64,000 bases of DNA from Akkermansiaceae bacterium UBA956 (GTDB taxonomy: Bacteria; Verrucomicrobiota; Verrucomicrobiia; Verrucomicrobiales; Akkermansiaceae), in the NCBI GenBank assembly GCA_002293145.1, contig DBCO01000027.1, positions 1-64,000 on the forward strand, read 5' to 3'. Of this stretch, positions 1 through 8,339 are shown one piece after another; within the stretch, counting starts at the first letter, position 1; every line of letters begins with the position of its first letter. The notes below the pieces were generated by a model that ran no database searches, was not told the DNA's origin, and saw only the letters and a program-made list of their open reading frames with translations. A program made the translations under genes and the position numbers.

Positions 1-273
1 CAATGATTTTCGTTACCTTTTTTTTGATTATTCGAATTTACCGAGAAACATGTTGATACTCAACGATTTATTGAGTGAGATTTTTTCATTATTTTTACTG
101 TGCTAGGCGAGATTTGGCAAAATCAATGTCTATTTTTCGTATTTCGGGTCGATTTCGTTGCAAAAATTCCATATGCAGATCAACTAGTGGCGTGCCAAAG
201 TTTGGATGACAACCTATATTTTCTTCTTTTACTACCATTGTAGTATCAAGAATAACCCTTGAAGATTATACGT
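1..273. other. AT-rich intergenic stretch with a short open frame
   Basis: This region is much richer in A+T than the neighbouring genes. On the minus strand an open frame runs from about 265 to the TAA at 95-97, with an ATG at 238 giving 47 residues that contain CHPNFGTP and end KSRLAQ. No upstream start or ribosome site is obvious and I do not recognise the family. It could be the 3' remnant of a decayed gene or chance coding. No other feature is visible. Confidence 0.25.
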
Positions 274-1818
274 TTAAGCGGATGGAAGAGTTAGCTCAAT
301 CGCGAATCCTTGGGGCTTTGCGTTCGCTGCTACGATGCTTCCACCACAGGCAGCTATGCAGCTTTTTACGATCGTAAGACCAAGGCCTACTCCGCCAGTT
401 TCCCTTGTACGTGCGATGTCTGGACGGTAGAATGGCTCGAAAAGGTGCGTGATTTCCGCATCGGGAACGCCGGGGCCGTTATCGATGATTTGCAGTGTAA
501 TAAAAGCATCTCGTACACTCGCGTTAAACTGCAATGTAGCGGAGGATCCGGCGTAGCGGATGGTATTGCGGATGATGTTGCCGATAGCTCGTTGGAGCAG
601 TTTTTGATCGGCTAGAACGTGTAGCTCAGGCGCGATGGTGTTTTCCACGCTCAGCTGGTGGTTTTCACGGGAGAGTAGATCAGTGATGAGATCCTGCAGG
701 CACAAAGGCTTGCCTTTGATTTGTGTAATACCAGCGGTGGAGCGAGAGAAAGCGAGTATCTCATCGATCAATTCTGCTAGTTCCGTCGCATCTTCTTCGA
801 TCGCCGAGATGCGCTTTTGCTCGGACTCAGGAAGCTTCGTTTCGAGTATGCTGAGCCCCGTACGCATCCGCGCGAGGGGGGAGCATAACTCGTGAGCGAT
901 GTCGCCGAGGAATCTCTTTTGCCCGCTGACCAGGTGATCGAGGCGTGTGGACATGCTTACGACCGCGGAACCAAGACTGCCCAATTCATCGCGGCGCCGT
1001 GTATCAAGATTTAAATGGAATTTCCCATCAGCAATCTCATCGGTGGCCGACTTGAGTTTTCCAATGTAGCGAGTGATGTTGATCGCAAAGGGCATCCAGA
1101 AGAGAATGCTCAATCCCAACAACGCCGATACTGCAATAATCAAGGGCTTCAAATCGAAAAACAATCCATTACCCGTGAGGTTGTCCGCACGAATAACCCA
1201 AATAACGCGATCGGGTGCGGAGCGACCAGCCAAAGGCAAATGCACAGCTGCCCAATAATCTGAGCTTTTAGCGGGAGATCGGAGAAATAGCGGAGTTACT
1301 GGGCGATAAATGTTACTCAGGCGAGCAGAAGGCATTTCTTCCTCAAAGCGCTGGGGAGGAAAGTCTTCTTCTCGTAACTCTTCCTCCTCAGGAGGAGGGC
1401 CGCGTCTTGGACCAGGGCCAATACCGGACCGAGGACCACCGGGCACTCGTCTCCCCGCGAGACCTTGCGGCGAGCTTCTACGCAAGTGTTCGGTAATTTC
1501 TTCTGGTATCGCCTCTTGCGGCCGTTCTGACCAGTCCCCGTGTGGCATCCAGATGTAGCTTTTCACCTGATAGGCATCAGAAAATCCTTGCACTGTCTGT
1601 TGCCAATCGCGCACCGGTTCGGTTCGGAGTTGCGCTGCCATTTGTTCTCCATACACTCGGAGGCGATCACCCGCTGGCCCTTGCAAGTAGCCATCGAGAC
1701 CCGCGCGAAACTGCCAGTTCACGAAGACCGTAACGATCACTGCGAGTAGAGCCATATGCAGCATGAGCCAGATCAGCATTTTTCCCATTAGTGAAATGCG
1801 CAGGCCCTTGCTGTTCAT
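274..1818 (-). CDS. sensor histidine kinase, CpxA-like
   Basis: Membrane sensor kinase that would autophosphorylate on His and pass phosphate to the response regulator encoded just upstream. A first membrane helix lies at about residues 13-34, then an extracytoplasmic domain to about 222, a second helix at about 225-247, a HAMP linker, the HisKA box with AHELCSP (His309), and an ATPase domain with an N box (Asn414/Asn418), DNGPG (446-450) and GLGLT (478-482). The sensor domain has an unusual Pro/Gly/Arg then Glu-rich stretch at about 123-163, which is reminiscent of disordered metal- or cation-binding segments, but that is inference. Its ATG overlaps the regulator's stop (ATGA), so the two are translationally coupled. 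The stimulus is unknown. Confidence 0.9.
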   Translation of the reverse strand: MNSKGLRISLMGKMLIWLMLHMALLAVIVTVFVNWQFRAGLDGYLQGPAGDRLRVYGEQMAAQLRTEPVRDWQQTVQGFSDAYQVKSYIWMPHGDWSERPQEAIPEEITEHLRRSSPQGLAGRRVPGGPRSGIGPGPRRGPPPEEEELREEDFPPQRFEEEMPSARLSNIYRPVTPLFLRSPAKSSDYWAAVHLPLAGRSAPDRVIWVIRADNLTGNGLFFDLKPLIIAVSALLGLSILFWMPFAINITRYIGKLKSATDEIADGKFHLNLDTRRRDELGSLGSAVVSMSTRLDHLVSGQKRFLGDIAHELCSPLARMRTGLSILETKLPESEQKRISAIEEDATELAELIDEILAFSRSTAGITQIKGKPLCLQDLITDLLSRENHQLSVENTIAPELHVLADQKLLQRAIGNIIRNTIRYAGSSATLQFNASVRDAFITLQIIDNGPGVPDAEITHLFEPFYRPDIARTRETGGVGLGLTIVKSCIAACGGSIVAANAKPQGFAIELTLPSA

Positions 1819-2537
1819 GACGGGCCTCCCTTTCCTACCTCACCCAAGGTGTAGCCCACACCGCGGATGGTGCGGATGAAGCGTGGCTCTTTCGGGTCAT
1901 CGTGAAGTTTTTTGCGCAAGCTGGAAATGTGCACGTCGATGGATCGATCGAAGACATCGAAACGCCTATCCGACACTTCTTCGATCAAAGCCTCGCGCGA
2001 TTTCACTCGCCCTTTGGATTTGAGCAATGAAACCAATATGGAAAATTCCAACGCAGTGAGCTCTAACACAACACCTGCAAGGGTCGCCACGTGAGTTGAA
2101 ACATTCACATGTAGAACTTCACAAACGAGATCCGTAGAAGTTGACACAGATTCTGTAATGCGCTGCGAACGGCGCGTCACGGCGCGCAGGCGGGCTAACA
2201 ATTCACGAGTAGAAAACGTTTTCGGCAAGTAATCATCGGCACCGATCTCTAATCCCACAATACGATCAGACTCATCGCCCAGAGCTGTGAGCATTAACAC
2301 GGGAACATCGGATTTTTTCCGTAGCTCACGCAGCACCTCGATGCCGTTCATTACTGGCATCATCACATCGAGAATGATGGCATCGTATTTTCCTTCAAGG
2401 GCTTGCTGGAGACCCGTAGCTCCATCATGACGCAGATCCAACTGGAAGCCCATCGGCTCAAGATAATCTTTGACCAAAGTCGCAAGCTTGCGATCATCAT
2501 CAATCATCAGAATGCGGCGGATGGTAGATGCTTTCAT
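1815..2537 (-). CDS. OmpR/CpxR-family response regulator
   Basis: Two-component DNA-binding regulator of 240 residues. The receiver domain shows the acidic pocket IDDD near residue 13, the phospho-acceptor Asp57 in ILDVMMP, the Thr of LMLTA, and a conserved Lys in LPKTF, where most family members have KPF. The winged-helix Trans_reg_C domain occupies roughly 130-235 and ends with the usual RTIRGVGYTL. I chose the ATG at 2537 because the receiver fold begins right after it; an ATG at 2549 and a GTG at 2555 are upstream alternatives. It sits upstream of and overlaps the kinase gene by 4 bases, and follows the nitrilase-like gene by about 60 bases on the same strand. Confidence 0.92.
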   Translation of the reverse strand: MKASTIRRILMIDDDRKLATLVKDYLEPMGFQLDLRHDGATGLQQALEGKYDAIILDVMMPVMNGIEVLRELRKKSDVPVLMLTALGDESDRIVGLEIGADDYLPKTFSTRELLARLRAVTRRSQRITESVSTSTDLVCEVLHVNVSTHVATLAGVVLELTALEFSILVSLLKSKGRVKSREALIEEVSDRRFDVFDRSIDVHISSLRKKLHDDPKEPRFIRTIRGVGYTLGEVGKGGPS

Positions 2538-2598
2538 CGATGTAAACATAATCACTTACACACAAAGCGACGGCTAGGTCGATCAGATTTACCAAATC

Positions 2599-3450
2599 TT
2601 AACAATTTTTTTGCGCCCAGCCTGCTGAACAGGAAGCGGGAAAAAGATCACGCCGCAGGTTTAGTCGCGGCTGCACCGTGCCACCCTGACGCCTACTGCG
2701 TAGCAATTCCAGATCGAGCTCAGCAACGATCACACCCGCTTGAGCCGCATGCGCCCGCGCGGCGACACCTTCGAAGGGAAATCCGATATCGCAGGGAGTC
2801 GCGATGACTGATTGCGCTTGATGATGAGCAAAGCCACCCCTTGCGCGGATCATACCAACGCCGCCAGCGGTTGCAATATACATGGTGTTTTCGACAGCAC
2901 GCGCCATGGCGCAACGCGTCACACGATGGTGACCATGCCAGTCATCGGTGCAATACGGCACGCAGAGAATTTCCGCTCCTGCATCGGCGACGGCACGGAT
3001 TTGCTCAGGAAATTCCACATCATAGCAAATCGCGACAGCGATCTTACAGCCGCCGATGTCGATCAATGCCAGACCATCACCGCCGACCATATTCCATGCA
3101 TCTCGCTCCCACGGAGTGATGTGCAATTTATCCTGAAAAAATGATTCCCCCGCAGGGCCGATAACCCATGCTCGATTGCGCAGTCCATTCTCAGCCACAC
3201 GCGGCATAGAACCACCCACAATCCATAATTGCAGTGTACTAGCCAAACGCGCGAGCCGCGAGAGCCACTCCGCCTCCTTAGGCCAGCCTTGCGGAAATCC
3301 CGCAGCCACGTATTCCGGTAATATCAGCAGCTGAGCCGAGTAGTCAACGCGCGCCGTGCGGATCTGCCACTCGAGTTCCTGCCAAAAATCAGCGGCATCC
3401 GAAAAATCCCGATACCCCCATTGCACGCACGCTACTCGCAATCTCTCCAT
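2599..3450 (-). CDS. carbon-nitrogen hydrolase (nitrilase superfamily)
   Basis: Cytoplasmic amidase-like enzyme of 283 residues. The catalytic triad of the superfamily is visible: Glu46 in ILPEY, Lys108 in QDKLH, and the nucleophile Cys142 in AICYDVEFPE. The CYDxEFPE context fits the branch of amidases and omega-amidase-like enzymes, but the substrate cannot be read from sequence. The length is typical for a single-domain member. Its start lies 18 bases after the pdxJ stop on the same strand, so the two are likely cotranscribed, and the response regulator follows about 60 bases downstream. No signal peptide is seen. Confidence 0.85.
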   Translation of the reverse strand: MERLRVACVQWGYRDFSDAADFWQELEWQIRTARVDYSAQLLILPEYVAAGFPQGWPKEAEWLSRLARLASTLQLWIVGGSMPRVAENGLRNRAWVIGPAGESFFQDKLHITPWERDAWNMVGGDGLALIDIGGCKIAVAICYDVEFPEQIRAVADAGAEILCVPYCTDDWHGHHRVTRCAMARAVENTMYIATAGGVGMIRARGGFAHHQAQSVIATPCDIGFPFEGVAARAHAAQAGVIVAELDLELLRSRRQGGTVQPRLNLRRDLFPASCSAGWAQKNC

Positions 3451-3468
3451 AAACAGCGACTTTCTCGA

Positions 3469-4218
3469 TTATAACACAGGATAATGAGACATCAGCGCCT
3501 TCATTTCCCGCACCGCTTGCGTCATCCCCACGCGCATTGCTCGCGCGACGATGCTGTGCCCGATGTTGTATTCCGTCAAATGCGGCACCGCCTCGAGCAA
3601 GCGAACATTTTCGTAATTGATGCCGTGCCCTGCATTTACCTGAATGCCTGCCTGATGCCCGACGAGTGCGGCCCGCCTGAGTCGTTCCAACTCTGCGCCG
3701 ACCGTCTGAGTGGTAGCATTGCCAAAACATCCGGTGTGCAGCTCGACCATTTCAGCACCAAGTTCGGCGGCGACTTTTACTTGTTCGACTTCAGGATCAA
3801 TGAACAAACTCACCTTGATGCCATTTTTCTGCATCAAACGAATACAATCGCCCACCTCGTGGCGGCGAGACACCACATCGAGACCGCCCTCAGTCGTCAC
3901 CTCTTCGCGGGATTCAGGTACGAGGCAAACAAACTCAGGGCGCACTTTCAGGGCGATGGCGATCATTTCCTCAGTCACGCCCATTTCCAAATTCAAGGGC
4001 GCAGCAATTTTTTCGCGAATCAGAAACGCATCGCGCTCCTGCATGTGGCGACGATCGCCACGCACGTGAATAGTGATCGAGTCCGCACCGCCTAGCAAAG
4101 CATCCGCGCTCGCCTCACACGGGCAAGGCTCCGCATTCGGCGCATCCGGCAACAACGCATAGCGCGCCTGACGCAGTGTGGCGACATGATCCACATTAAC
4201 TCCCAACAAAAGTGACAT
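3469..4218 (-). CDS. pdxJ: pyridoxine 5'-phosphate synthase
   Basis: PdxJ condenses 1-deoxyxylulose 5-phosphate with 3-amino-2-oxopropyl phosphate, the last ring-forming step of the DXP-dependent vitamin B6 pathway. The 249-residue product begins LLGVNVDHVATLRQAR, has the HVRGDRRHM segment, the NLEMG and LEVNAGHG-like (QVNAGHGINYENV) strands of the TIM barrel, and ends with the typical NIGHSIVARAMRVGMTQAVREMK region. The length matches the family (about 240 residues). ATG at 4218 fits the conserved N-terminus. It is upstream of the nitrilase gene on the minus strand. Confidence 0.97.
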   Translation of the reverse strand: MSLLLGVNVDHVATLRQARYALLPDAPNAEPCPCEASADALLGGADSITIHVRGDRRHMQERDAFLIREKIAAPLNLEMGVTEEMIAIALKVRPEFVCLVPESREEVTTEGGLDVVSRRHEVGDCIRLMQKNGIKVSLFIDPEVEQVKVAAELGAEMVELHTGCFGNATTQTVGAELERLRRAALVGHQAGIQVNAGHGINYENVRLLEAVPHLTEYNIGHSIVARAMRVGMTQAVREMKALMSHYPVL

Positions 4219-4465
4219 GTTCTACACTTAACAGTACTACAGCTTTTTGCAATCCCGAAATCAAGAGGCCCTACCCAGGGCGATCAAGCTGGGGCGTGGA
4301 GGAGTTCTCTGTATTTCCTGTCAACCAAAGCTCGCATCCGTTTTTTATGAACTTGGATTCAAGCTGGAAGTACAGCCAAGCGCAAAGGTGCGGAGGTCGC
4401 AATGTGGATCGCGGAGATACATTTATCTAGCCATCACATTCAGGTTCAGCCCTATGAATTAAGAT
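4219..4465. other. intergenic gap with a short plus-strand open frame
   Basis: The gap separates pdxJ from the ABC permease, both on the minus strand. A plus-strand frame at 4247-4462 (71 codons, containing GGVLCISCQPKLASVFYELGF) reads like a fragment of an acyltransferase-type fold, but it has no recognisable complete domain and no clear ribosome site. I treat it as a possible remnant rather than a gene. Confidence 0.2.
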
Positions 4466-5314
4466 TTAGGTTTTGAAATCGCGTGATTGGAAGGCGAGCC
4501 AGCCGAGCACAAATACGGTCGCATTGAGGCCACCGAGAAAGGCGAATGACTCGAGCACCTTCGCCCATGGCAAATGCGGTTCCATCAAAAATACCCATGC
4601 GCTCATGCGCCAGGTCACGAACCATTCTTCGTATGGTTTGAAGAACGGGAAATTCTGCACGATCATATCGACGAACAAAATGCTCAAGGTAATGATCGTT
4701 GCCGCCGCCGGTTTCATCTTGAAGCACGAAAACATGAACGCGATTGAGGAAATCGTAATCATACTAAAGCCAATGCCGAGCGCACTGAGTGCAAGCCTCC
4801 CTGCACCATCTGACCACTCGGAATACGCCGCAAAGACTTTCATCTTCGGCTCCATCACAAACAATCCACCTTCCCAACCAACCGCCGCCACCGCCATCAG
4901 GTAGCCACTGATGCCGACGAAAAACACAAAGCTCACCGTGTAGATGCAAACACTCGCATATTTCACCACCAACAGCCGCAATCGACTGATCGGCCGGGCA
5001 AAAATCAAACGCAAGTTGCCATCCTCATTTTCCTTGGCGACGATGTCACCCGCGACGAGCGCGAAAAACACCGATCCTAGCACAAACATACTGAGCAGCA
5101 TGATCGTGAATGTGATCGAAAGCGAGCTGTAATAGATATCGAAATCGAGACCATTATTTTGCAATTGCGTGCGCGTGTAGGCTTGCGTGCGATCCAGTTT
5201 ATACACCACTAAAATCAAAATCTCCATCGCCAAGAATGCGACGTAGCCAATGTAGGTGCGTGGGCGAGAAAACAGCTTGCGGAGTTCTCCTTGGAGTTGG
5301 GCGAGGAACATCAT
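4466..5314 (-). CDS. ABC-2 type transporter permease
   Basis: Membrane subunit (282 residues) of an ABC exporter whose ATPase is encoded immediately upstream. About six hydrophobic helices are visible: one near the N-terminus, several through the middle (around LSMFVLGSVFFALVAG, VSFVFFVGISGYLMAV and MITISSIAFMFSCF) and one at the C-terminus (GGLNATVFVLGWLAF). The motif DIVAKENEDGNLRLIFARPISR after the second helix is the cytoplasmic coupling region usual in ABC-2 permeases. I set the start at the ATG at 5314, which overlaps the ATPase stop as ATGA; a longer open frame upstream lies inside the ATPase gene and lacks family character. The substrate is unknown. Confidence 0.88.
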   Translation of the reverse strand: MMFLAQLQGELRKLFSRPRTYIGYVAFLAMEILILVVYKLDRTQAYTRTQLQNNGLDFDIYYSSLSITFTIMLLSMFVLGSVFFALVAGDIVAKENEDGNLRLIFARPISRLRLLVVKYASVCIYTVSFVFFVGISGYLMAVAAVGWEGGLFVMEPKMKVFAAYSEWSDGAGRLALSALGIGFSMITISSIAFMFSCFKMKPAAATIITLSILFVDMIVQNFPFFKPYEEWFVTWRMSAWVFLMEPHLPWAKVLESFAFLGGLNATVFVLGWLAFQSRDFKT

Positions 5315-6228
5315 GCGCTGCGTGGGATTGTGGTATGTTGTTGTTTTATTTCCATGTAAAGATCCTCTAAGGATCGATCCTTGCGCGCAAAGGAACGCAA
5401 GGGAACACCAGCCTGCACCAAGGAGCGCAGGATCGTGACCGGATCGACATCGTGCGGCATGAAGATGCGTGAGGCACCATCCCAATTACCACCTACGGAA
5501 GCGAGAACTTGATCCACGATTTTTGTTAGGTCGGAATTCAGCTCAGCAGAAATTTCATAACCTTGCTGCTCTTCAACTAAACCCTTGATCGGCCCCTCGA
5601 ACACACGCTTGCCACCTTGTAGAATCGCGATGCGATCGCACATCTGCTCCACTTCGCCAAGAAGGTGTGAATTGAAGAGAACGGTCATGCCGCGCTCCGC
5701 ACGCAGTCCGAGAATGAAATCACGAAACCACTTGATGCCCTCAGGGTCAAGTCCATCGGTCGGCTCGTCTAACAATAAAATTTCCGGTTCGGGCAAAAGC
5801 GCTTGGGCTAATGCCAAACGCTGCCGCATGCCGTGACTATAGGTCCGCACTTTTGAGTCGATGCGTTTCGTGAGATCCACGCGCTCCACCACCTCGCGCG
5901 CGAGTTTTTCATCGAATGGTCCCGAATAGCTCATCAAAATTTTAAGGTTCTGCCAGCCACTGAGATAATCATAAAACGATGGTGCCTCAAAAATCGCTCC
6001 CACCTTACTCAGTGCGCGTGATCGATCCTTTGTGATCGAGATCCCATCTATGCTTACATCCCCCGATTGCGCGGCGACCATGCCCAAAATGATGCCCAAG
6101 GTCGTGCTTTTTCCCGCTCCATTGTGACCAAGCAATCCGTAGATCTGCCCTTTTTCCACCGCGAACGAGACACCTTGCAGCGCCGGTACCCCGTTGAAGT
6201 TTTTCCAAAGATTGTCGATTACGAGCAT
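5311..6228 (-). CDS. ABC transporter ATP-binding protein
   Basis: ATPase subunit (305 residues) of the ABC-2 exporter. It has Walker A GHNGAGKST (about residues 34-42), Q-loop region, signature SHGMRQRLALAQAL in place of the canonical LSGGQ, Walker B EILLLDEPTDGLDPEG, and an H-loop His in NSHLLGEVEQ. The signature HGMRQR is the form common in ABC-2/antibiotic and Gld/Nos-type exporters. A C-terminal extension of about 80 residues follows the nucleotide-binding domain. The permease gene overlaps its stop by 4 bases. The pseudopilin gene upstream ends 24 bases before its start, so these may share a transcript. Confidence 0.92.
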   Translation of the reverse strand: MLVIDNLWKNFNGVPALQGVSFAVEKGQIYGLLGHNGAGKSTTLGIILGMVAAQSGDVSIDGISITKDRSRALSKVGAIFEAPSFYDYLSGWQNLKILMSYSGPFDEKLAREVVERVDLTKRIDSKVRTYSHGMRQRLALAQALLPEPEILLLDEPTDGLDPEGIKWFRDFILGLRAERGMTVLFNSHLLGEVEQMCDRIAILQGGKRVFEGPIKGLVEEQQGYEISAELNSDLTKIVDQVLASVGGNWDGASRIFMPHDVDPVTILRSLVQAGVPLRSFARKDRSLEDLYMEIKQQHTTIPRSA

Positions 6229-6252
6229 AAAGTACGATGTTAATAGTAATTG

Positions 6253-6789
6253 TTAGGGAGAGACCGAGAAATTCACTTCGCGCGACGCGGAATAGTCAGC
6301 ATAGAGCACATTGACGCCAGATTCTCCTGGGTGCCATTTTTCCTTATCCGTGATCAAGGGCACACGGCCAGGGTCATCGGTGATGGTAAAAAACTCCAGC
6401 CGATACTTATTTTTTCCACTCTGCGTGGAATTCCAAATGTAGCTGCTTCCGGTCTCCTTGAAAATTTCTTGATCTTCGGGGCAATGATAGATTTCTGGAT
6501 TTTCGATGTAATCCGCCAGCGCCGTTTCTAGCACCAAGACGTCTTCGTCCTTGGTTTTTCTTCCTGCAGCAATGTCGGGCATGGTGTCACTATGATCTTG
6601 TAGGTAAGACTCGATGCCGATTCCAATTTCCTTGAGATTGTTCAAACAGGCAGCCTGTCGAGTCTTGGCACGCATTGATTTCCCAAAGGGCACCACCAAG
6701 GCCGCCACAGCTGCAATGATCGCAATCACGATCAGCAATTCCATCATCGTGAAGCCACGCGAGCGATCATTCGAACGTAAATTTTTCAT
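6253..6789 (-). CDS. pseudopilin-like protein with prepilin cleavage motif
   Basis: The 178-residue product carries a type IV prepilin leader: positively charged RSRGFTMMELL followed by a hydrophobic helix of about 20 residues. Cleavage would be after the Gly of RGF by a prepilin peptidase. The C-terminal part is globular with Cys residues and ends with a HPGESGVNVLYADYSA segment that resembles the H-X9-DG C-terminal motif of PVC pseudopilins. No type II secretion or type IV pilus assembly genes are adjacent. Its start overlaps the stop of the upstream gene (ATGA), suggesting coupling with the coiled-coil membrane protein encoded there. Confidence 0.85.
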   Translation of the reverse strand: MKNLRSNDRSRGFTMMELLIVIAIIAAVAALVVPFGKSMRAKTRQAACLNNLKEIGIGIESYLQDHSDTMPDIAAGRKTKDEDVLVLETALADYIENPEIYHCPEDQEIFKETGSSYIWNSTQSGKNKYRLEFFTITDDPGRVPLITDKEKWHPGESGVNVLYADYSASREVNFSVSP

Positions 6790-7409
6790 TGGGGTGGTCC
6801 AAAACGATTGCCGCGCAGGCCTTGCATGACTTCATTCATCGACTCCATCAAGGGCGCTAGATCGAGCTTGGTGTCGGAACTGGATTTCTCAAAATACGCG
6901 CGCATGCCTTCCTCGGCAATCTTTGCCATGACATCCTCGCCAAGTTCCTTAGTGCGCTGCATATCCTCCTCGGTTTTGCCTTTCTCAATTTCTGCAAGCC
7001 CACGTTTGACAAAACGCTTGCGCTCGGCGGGGGGCATTTGATCCAGCGCTTGCATGAACTGGTTCATGCTCTCGGCAACGGTGAGCTCGATGAAAAGGTT
7101 GCGTTCTTGCGAGCTGAGGAGTCGAAAGAACTTTTCGCTGGCTCTTGCCTCGCGATTTTTTTCTCGTTCTTGAAAATCAAGTCGATTGGTAAGCGTTGCG
7201 ATTTCACGCAGACTCTCTTCACGTACTTTGGCTTCGGAAGCTGAACCTGCACCTTCTGACCAATCGGTAAACGCTGCCTCCTCGATCTCTTGCTGCAGGC
7301 GAACTGCGGTGATTTTTTTCGATCCTGCCCACGAGCGTATAGAGAATACCACGAGCCAAATCAGCAAAATCGTACCGATCGCCTGGAAGAGAAACTTTTT
7401 CTGCTGCAT
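6786..7409 (-). CDS. membrane-anchored coiled-coil protein of unknown function
   Basis: I do not recognise the family. The product (207 residues from the ATG at 7409) has a single N-terminal helix (FLFQAIGTILLIWLVVFSI) and then a highly charged, Glu/Arg-rich region predicted to be helical or coiled coil, ending in a Gly/Pro-rich tail. An upstream in-frame ATG at 7460 is possible, but the anchor begins directly after 7409. It is coupled by a 4-base overlap to the pseudopilin downstream, so a role in the same assembly is inferred. Confidence 0.7.
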   Translation of the reverse strand: MQQKKFLFQAIGTILLIWLVVFSIRSWAGSKKITAVRLQQEIEEAAFTDWSEGAGSASEAKVREESLREIATLTNRLDFQEREKNREARASEKFFRLLSSQERNLFIELTVAESMNQFMQALDQMPPAERKRFVKRGLAEIEKGKTEEDMQRTKELGEDVMAKIAEEGMRAYFEKSSSDTKLDLAPLMESMNEVMQGLRGNRFGPPQ

Positions 7410-7467
7410 ATTCAGAGAGAATATAGCGCAGGTAGCAACGAGCGCAAGAGGCGATATCAAATACCGC

Positions 7468-7506
7468 GAATCTAGCTCAGGAATCTAGCTCAGGAATCTA
7501 GCTCAG
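7468..7506. repeat. 13-bp perfect tandem repeat, three copies
   Basis: The unit GAATCTAGCTCAG occurs three times head to tail (7468-7480, 7481-7493, 7494-7506) and is followed by a partial GAATTAG. It fills the gap just after the stop codon of the 3D-domain gene and upstream of the coiled-coil protein gene. It may be a slippage-generated minisatellite. Confidence 0.95.
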
Positions 7507-7509
7507 GAA

Positions 7510-8142
7510 TTAGCGAGATGCGGTGGTGGTACTCAGCCCACGTAGACGCTGAATATTCGCATACATCTGACGGCAGTGACTGAAACCAGTGCGTTGGGAA
7601 AGAATTGTGGCGCTGCGCTCCAGTGAGCCCCACTGAACTACGCTGATCTCGACATTTCGGCGACCCCACACATTCATCAGCGCGCGCGATGGCTGGTAAA
7701 TGTCGATGGTTCCGGTGCCAGTCAAGGCCGAGCCGTAATCGTCGACCACATAAAGATACGGCTGACCTTTGATTTTAAAAACGGTACCCATGGGGTAGAA
7801 AGACCAGTCCGAGGCAGCAGAGCGCACGCGATTGTTGTATTTCAGCGAAGTGCCTAATGCGCTTTTCGATCCATATTGAATATGATCATCTTCGGAGCAA
7901 GTGTAGGCGGTAGTGCGAACCACACGATTTCTTTCGCCAAAGGTGTAGACAGGCATGCCGTGTTTGTCACGGGGTTTGCTTCTTGCGGCACTGAGCAAAG
8001 ATGGCGCAGGAGCTGGTGTGTTAAATGAAGCACTGCTGGAAAAGCCTGGCTTCACGATGCTGACCAAAGAATGAGTAGAGCACTGGCAAAGAAGAAAGGC
8101 GGATGCCAAAGTAGCGGCGAGGGAGATAAAAGGAAAACGCAT
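7510..8142 (-). CDS. 3D-domain (double-psi beta-barrel) lipoprotein
   Basis: Exported protein of 210 residues. The N-terminus is a signal peptide with a Cys-containing end (FLLCQCST), consistent with a lipoprotein. The C-terminal half contains the 3D motif VVDDYGSALTGTGTIDIY with three spaced Asp residues, as in the 3D domain of MltA-like lytic transglycosylases and Firmicute stationary-phase proteins; the RTTAYTCSEDDH strand precedes it. The fold suggests a peptidoglycan-binding or cleaving role, though the remaining MltA domains are absent. I chose the ATG at 8142 because the signal peptide starts there; the open frame extends further upstream without support. Confidence 0.78.
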   Translation of the reverse strand: MRFPFISLAATLASAFLLCQCSTHSLVSIVKPGFSSSASFNTPAPAPSLLSAARSKPRDKHGMPVYTFGERNRVVRTTAYTCSEDDHIQYGSKSALGTSLKYNNRVRSAASDWSFYPMGTVFKIKGQPYLYVVDDYGSALTGTGTIDIYQPSRALMNVWGRRNVEISVVQWGSLERSATILSQRTGFSHCRQMYANIQRLRGLSTTTASR

Positions 8143-8290
8143 GCGAAGAAATCGTGTTGGGAGTGAGAACGGTGTGATGTGAATGAAAAAACGATTGAGT
8201 GTAGTCAAAAACGACATCGACCACTTAGCGCACTCATCATAATCCGGCAAGAAAAAACTTGCCGAAAAATCATTCCGGGTGAAAGAAACG

Positions 8291-8315
8291 AAAAAGCCCT
8301 TGTTTTCGCAAGGGG
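8291..8315 (-). terminator. rho-independent terminator after the pseudopilin operon
   Basis: On the minus strand CCCTTG (8314-8309) pairs with CAAGGG (8302-8297) around a CGAAAA loop and is followed by CTTTTTCG. It lies 25 bases after the stop of the pseudopilin at 8340-9092 and would end the VTC-DUF4956-pseudopilin transcript. Confidence 0.75.
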
Positions 8316-8339
8316 TTTTCGATGTTACTTTTTTCGTGA

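Noticed and set aside
3484..4095. Plus-strand open frame of 203 codons over pdxJ
   Set aside because: It is the antisense of a well recognised gene and has no ribosome site or motif.
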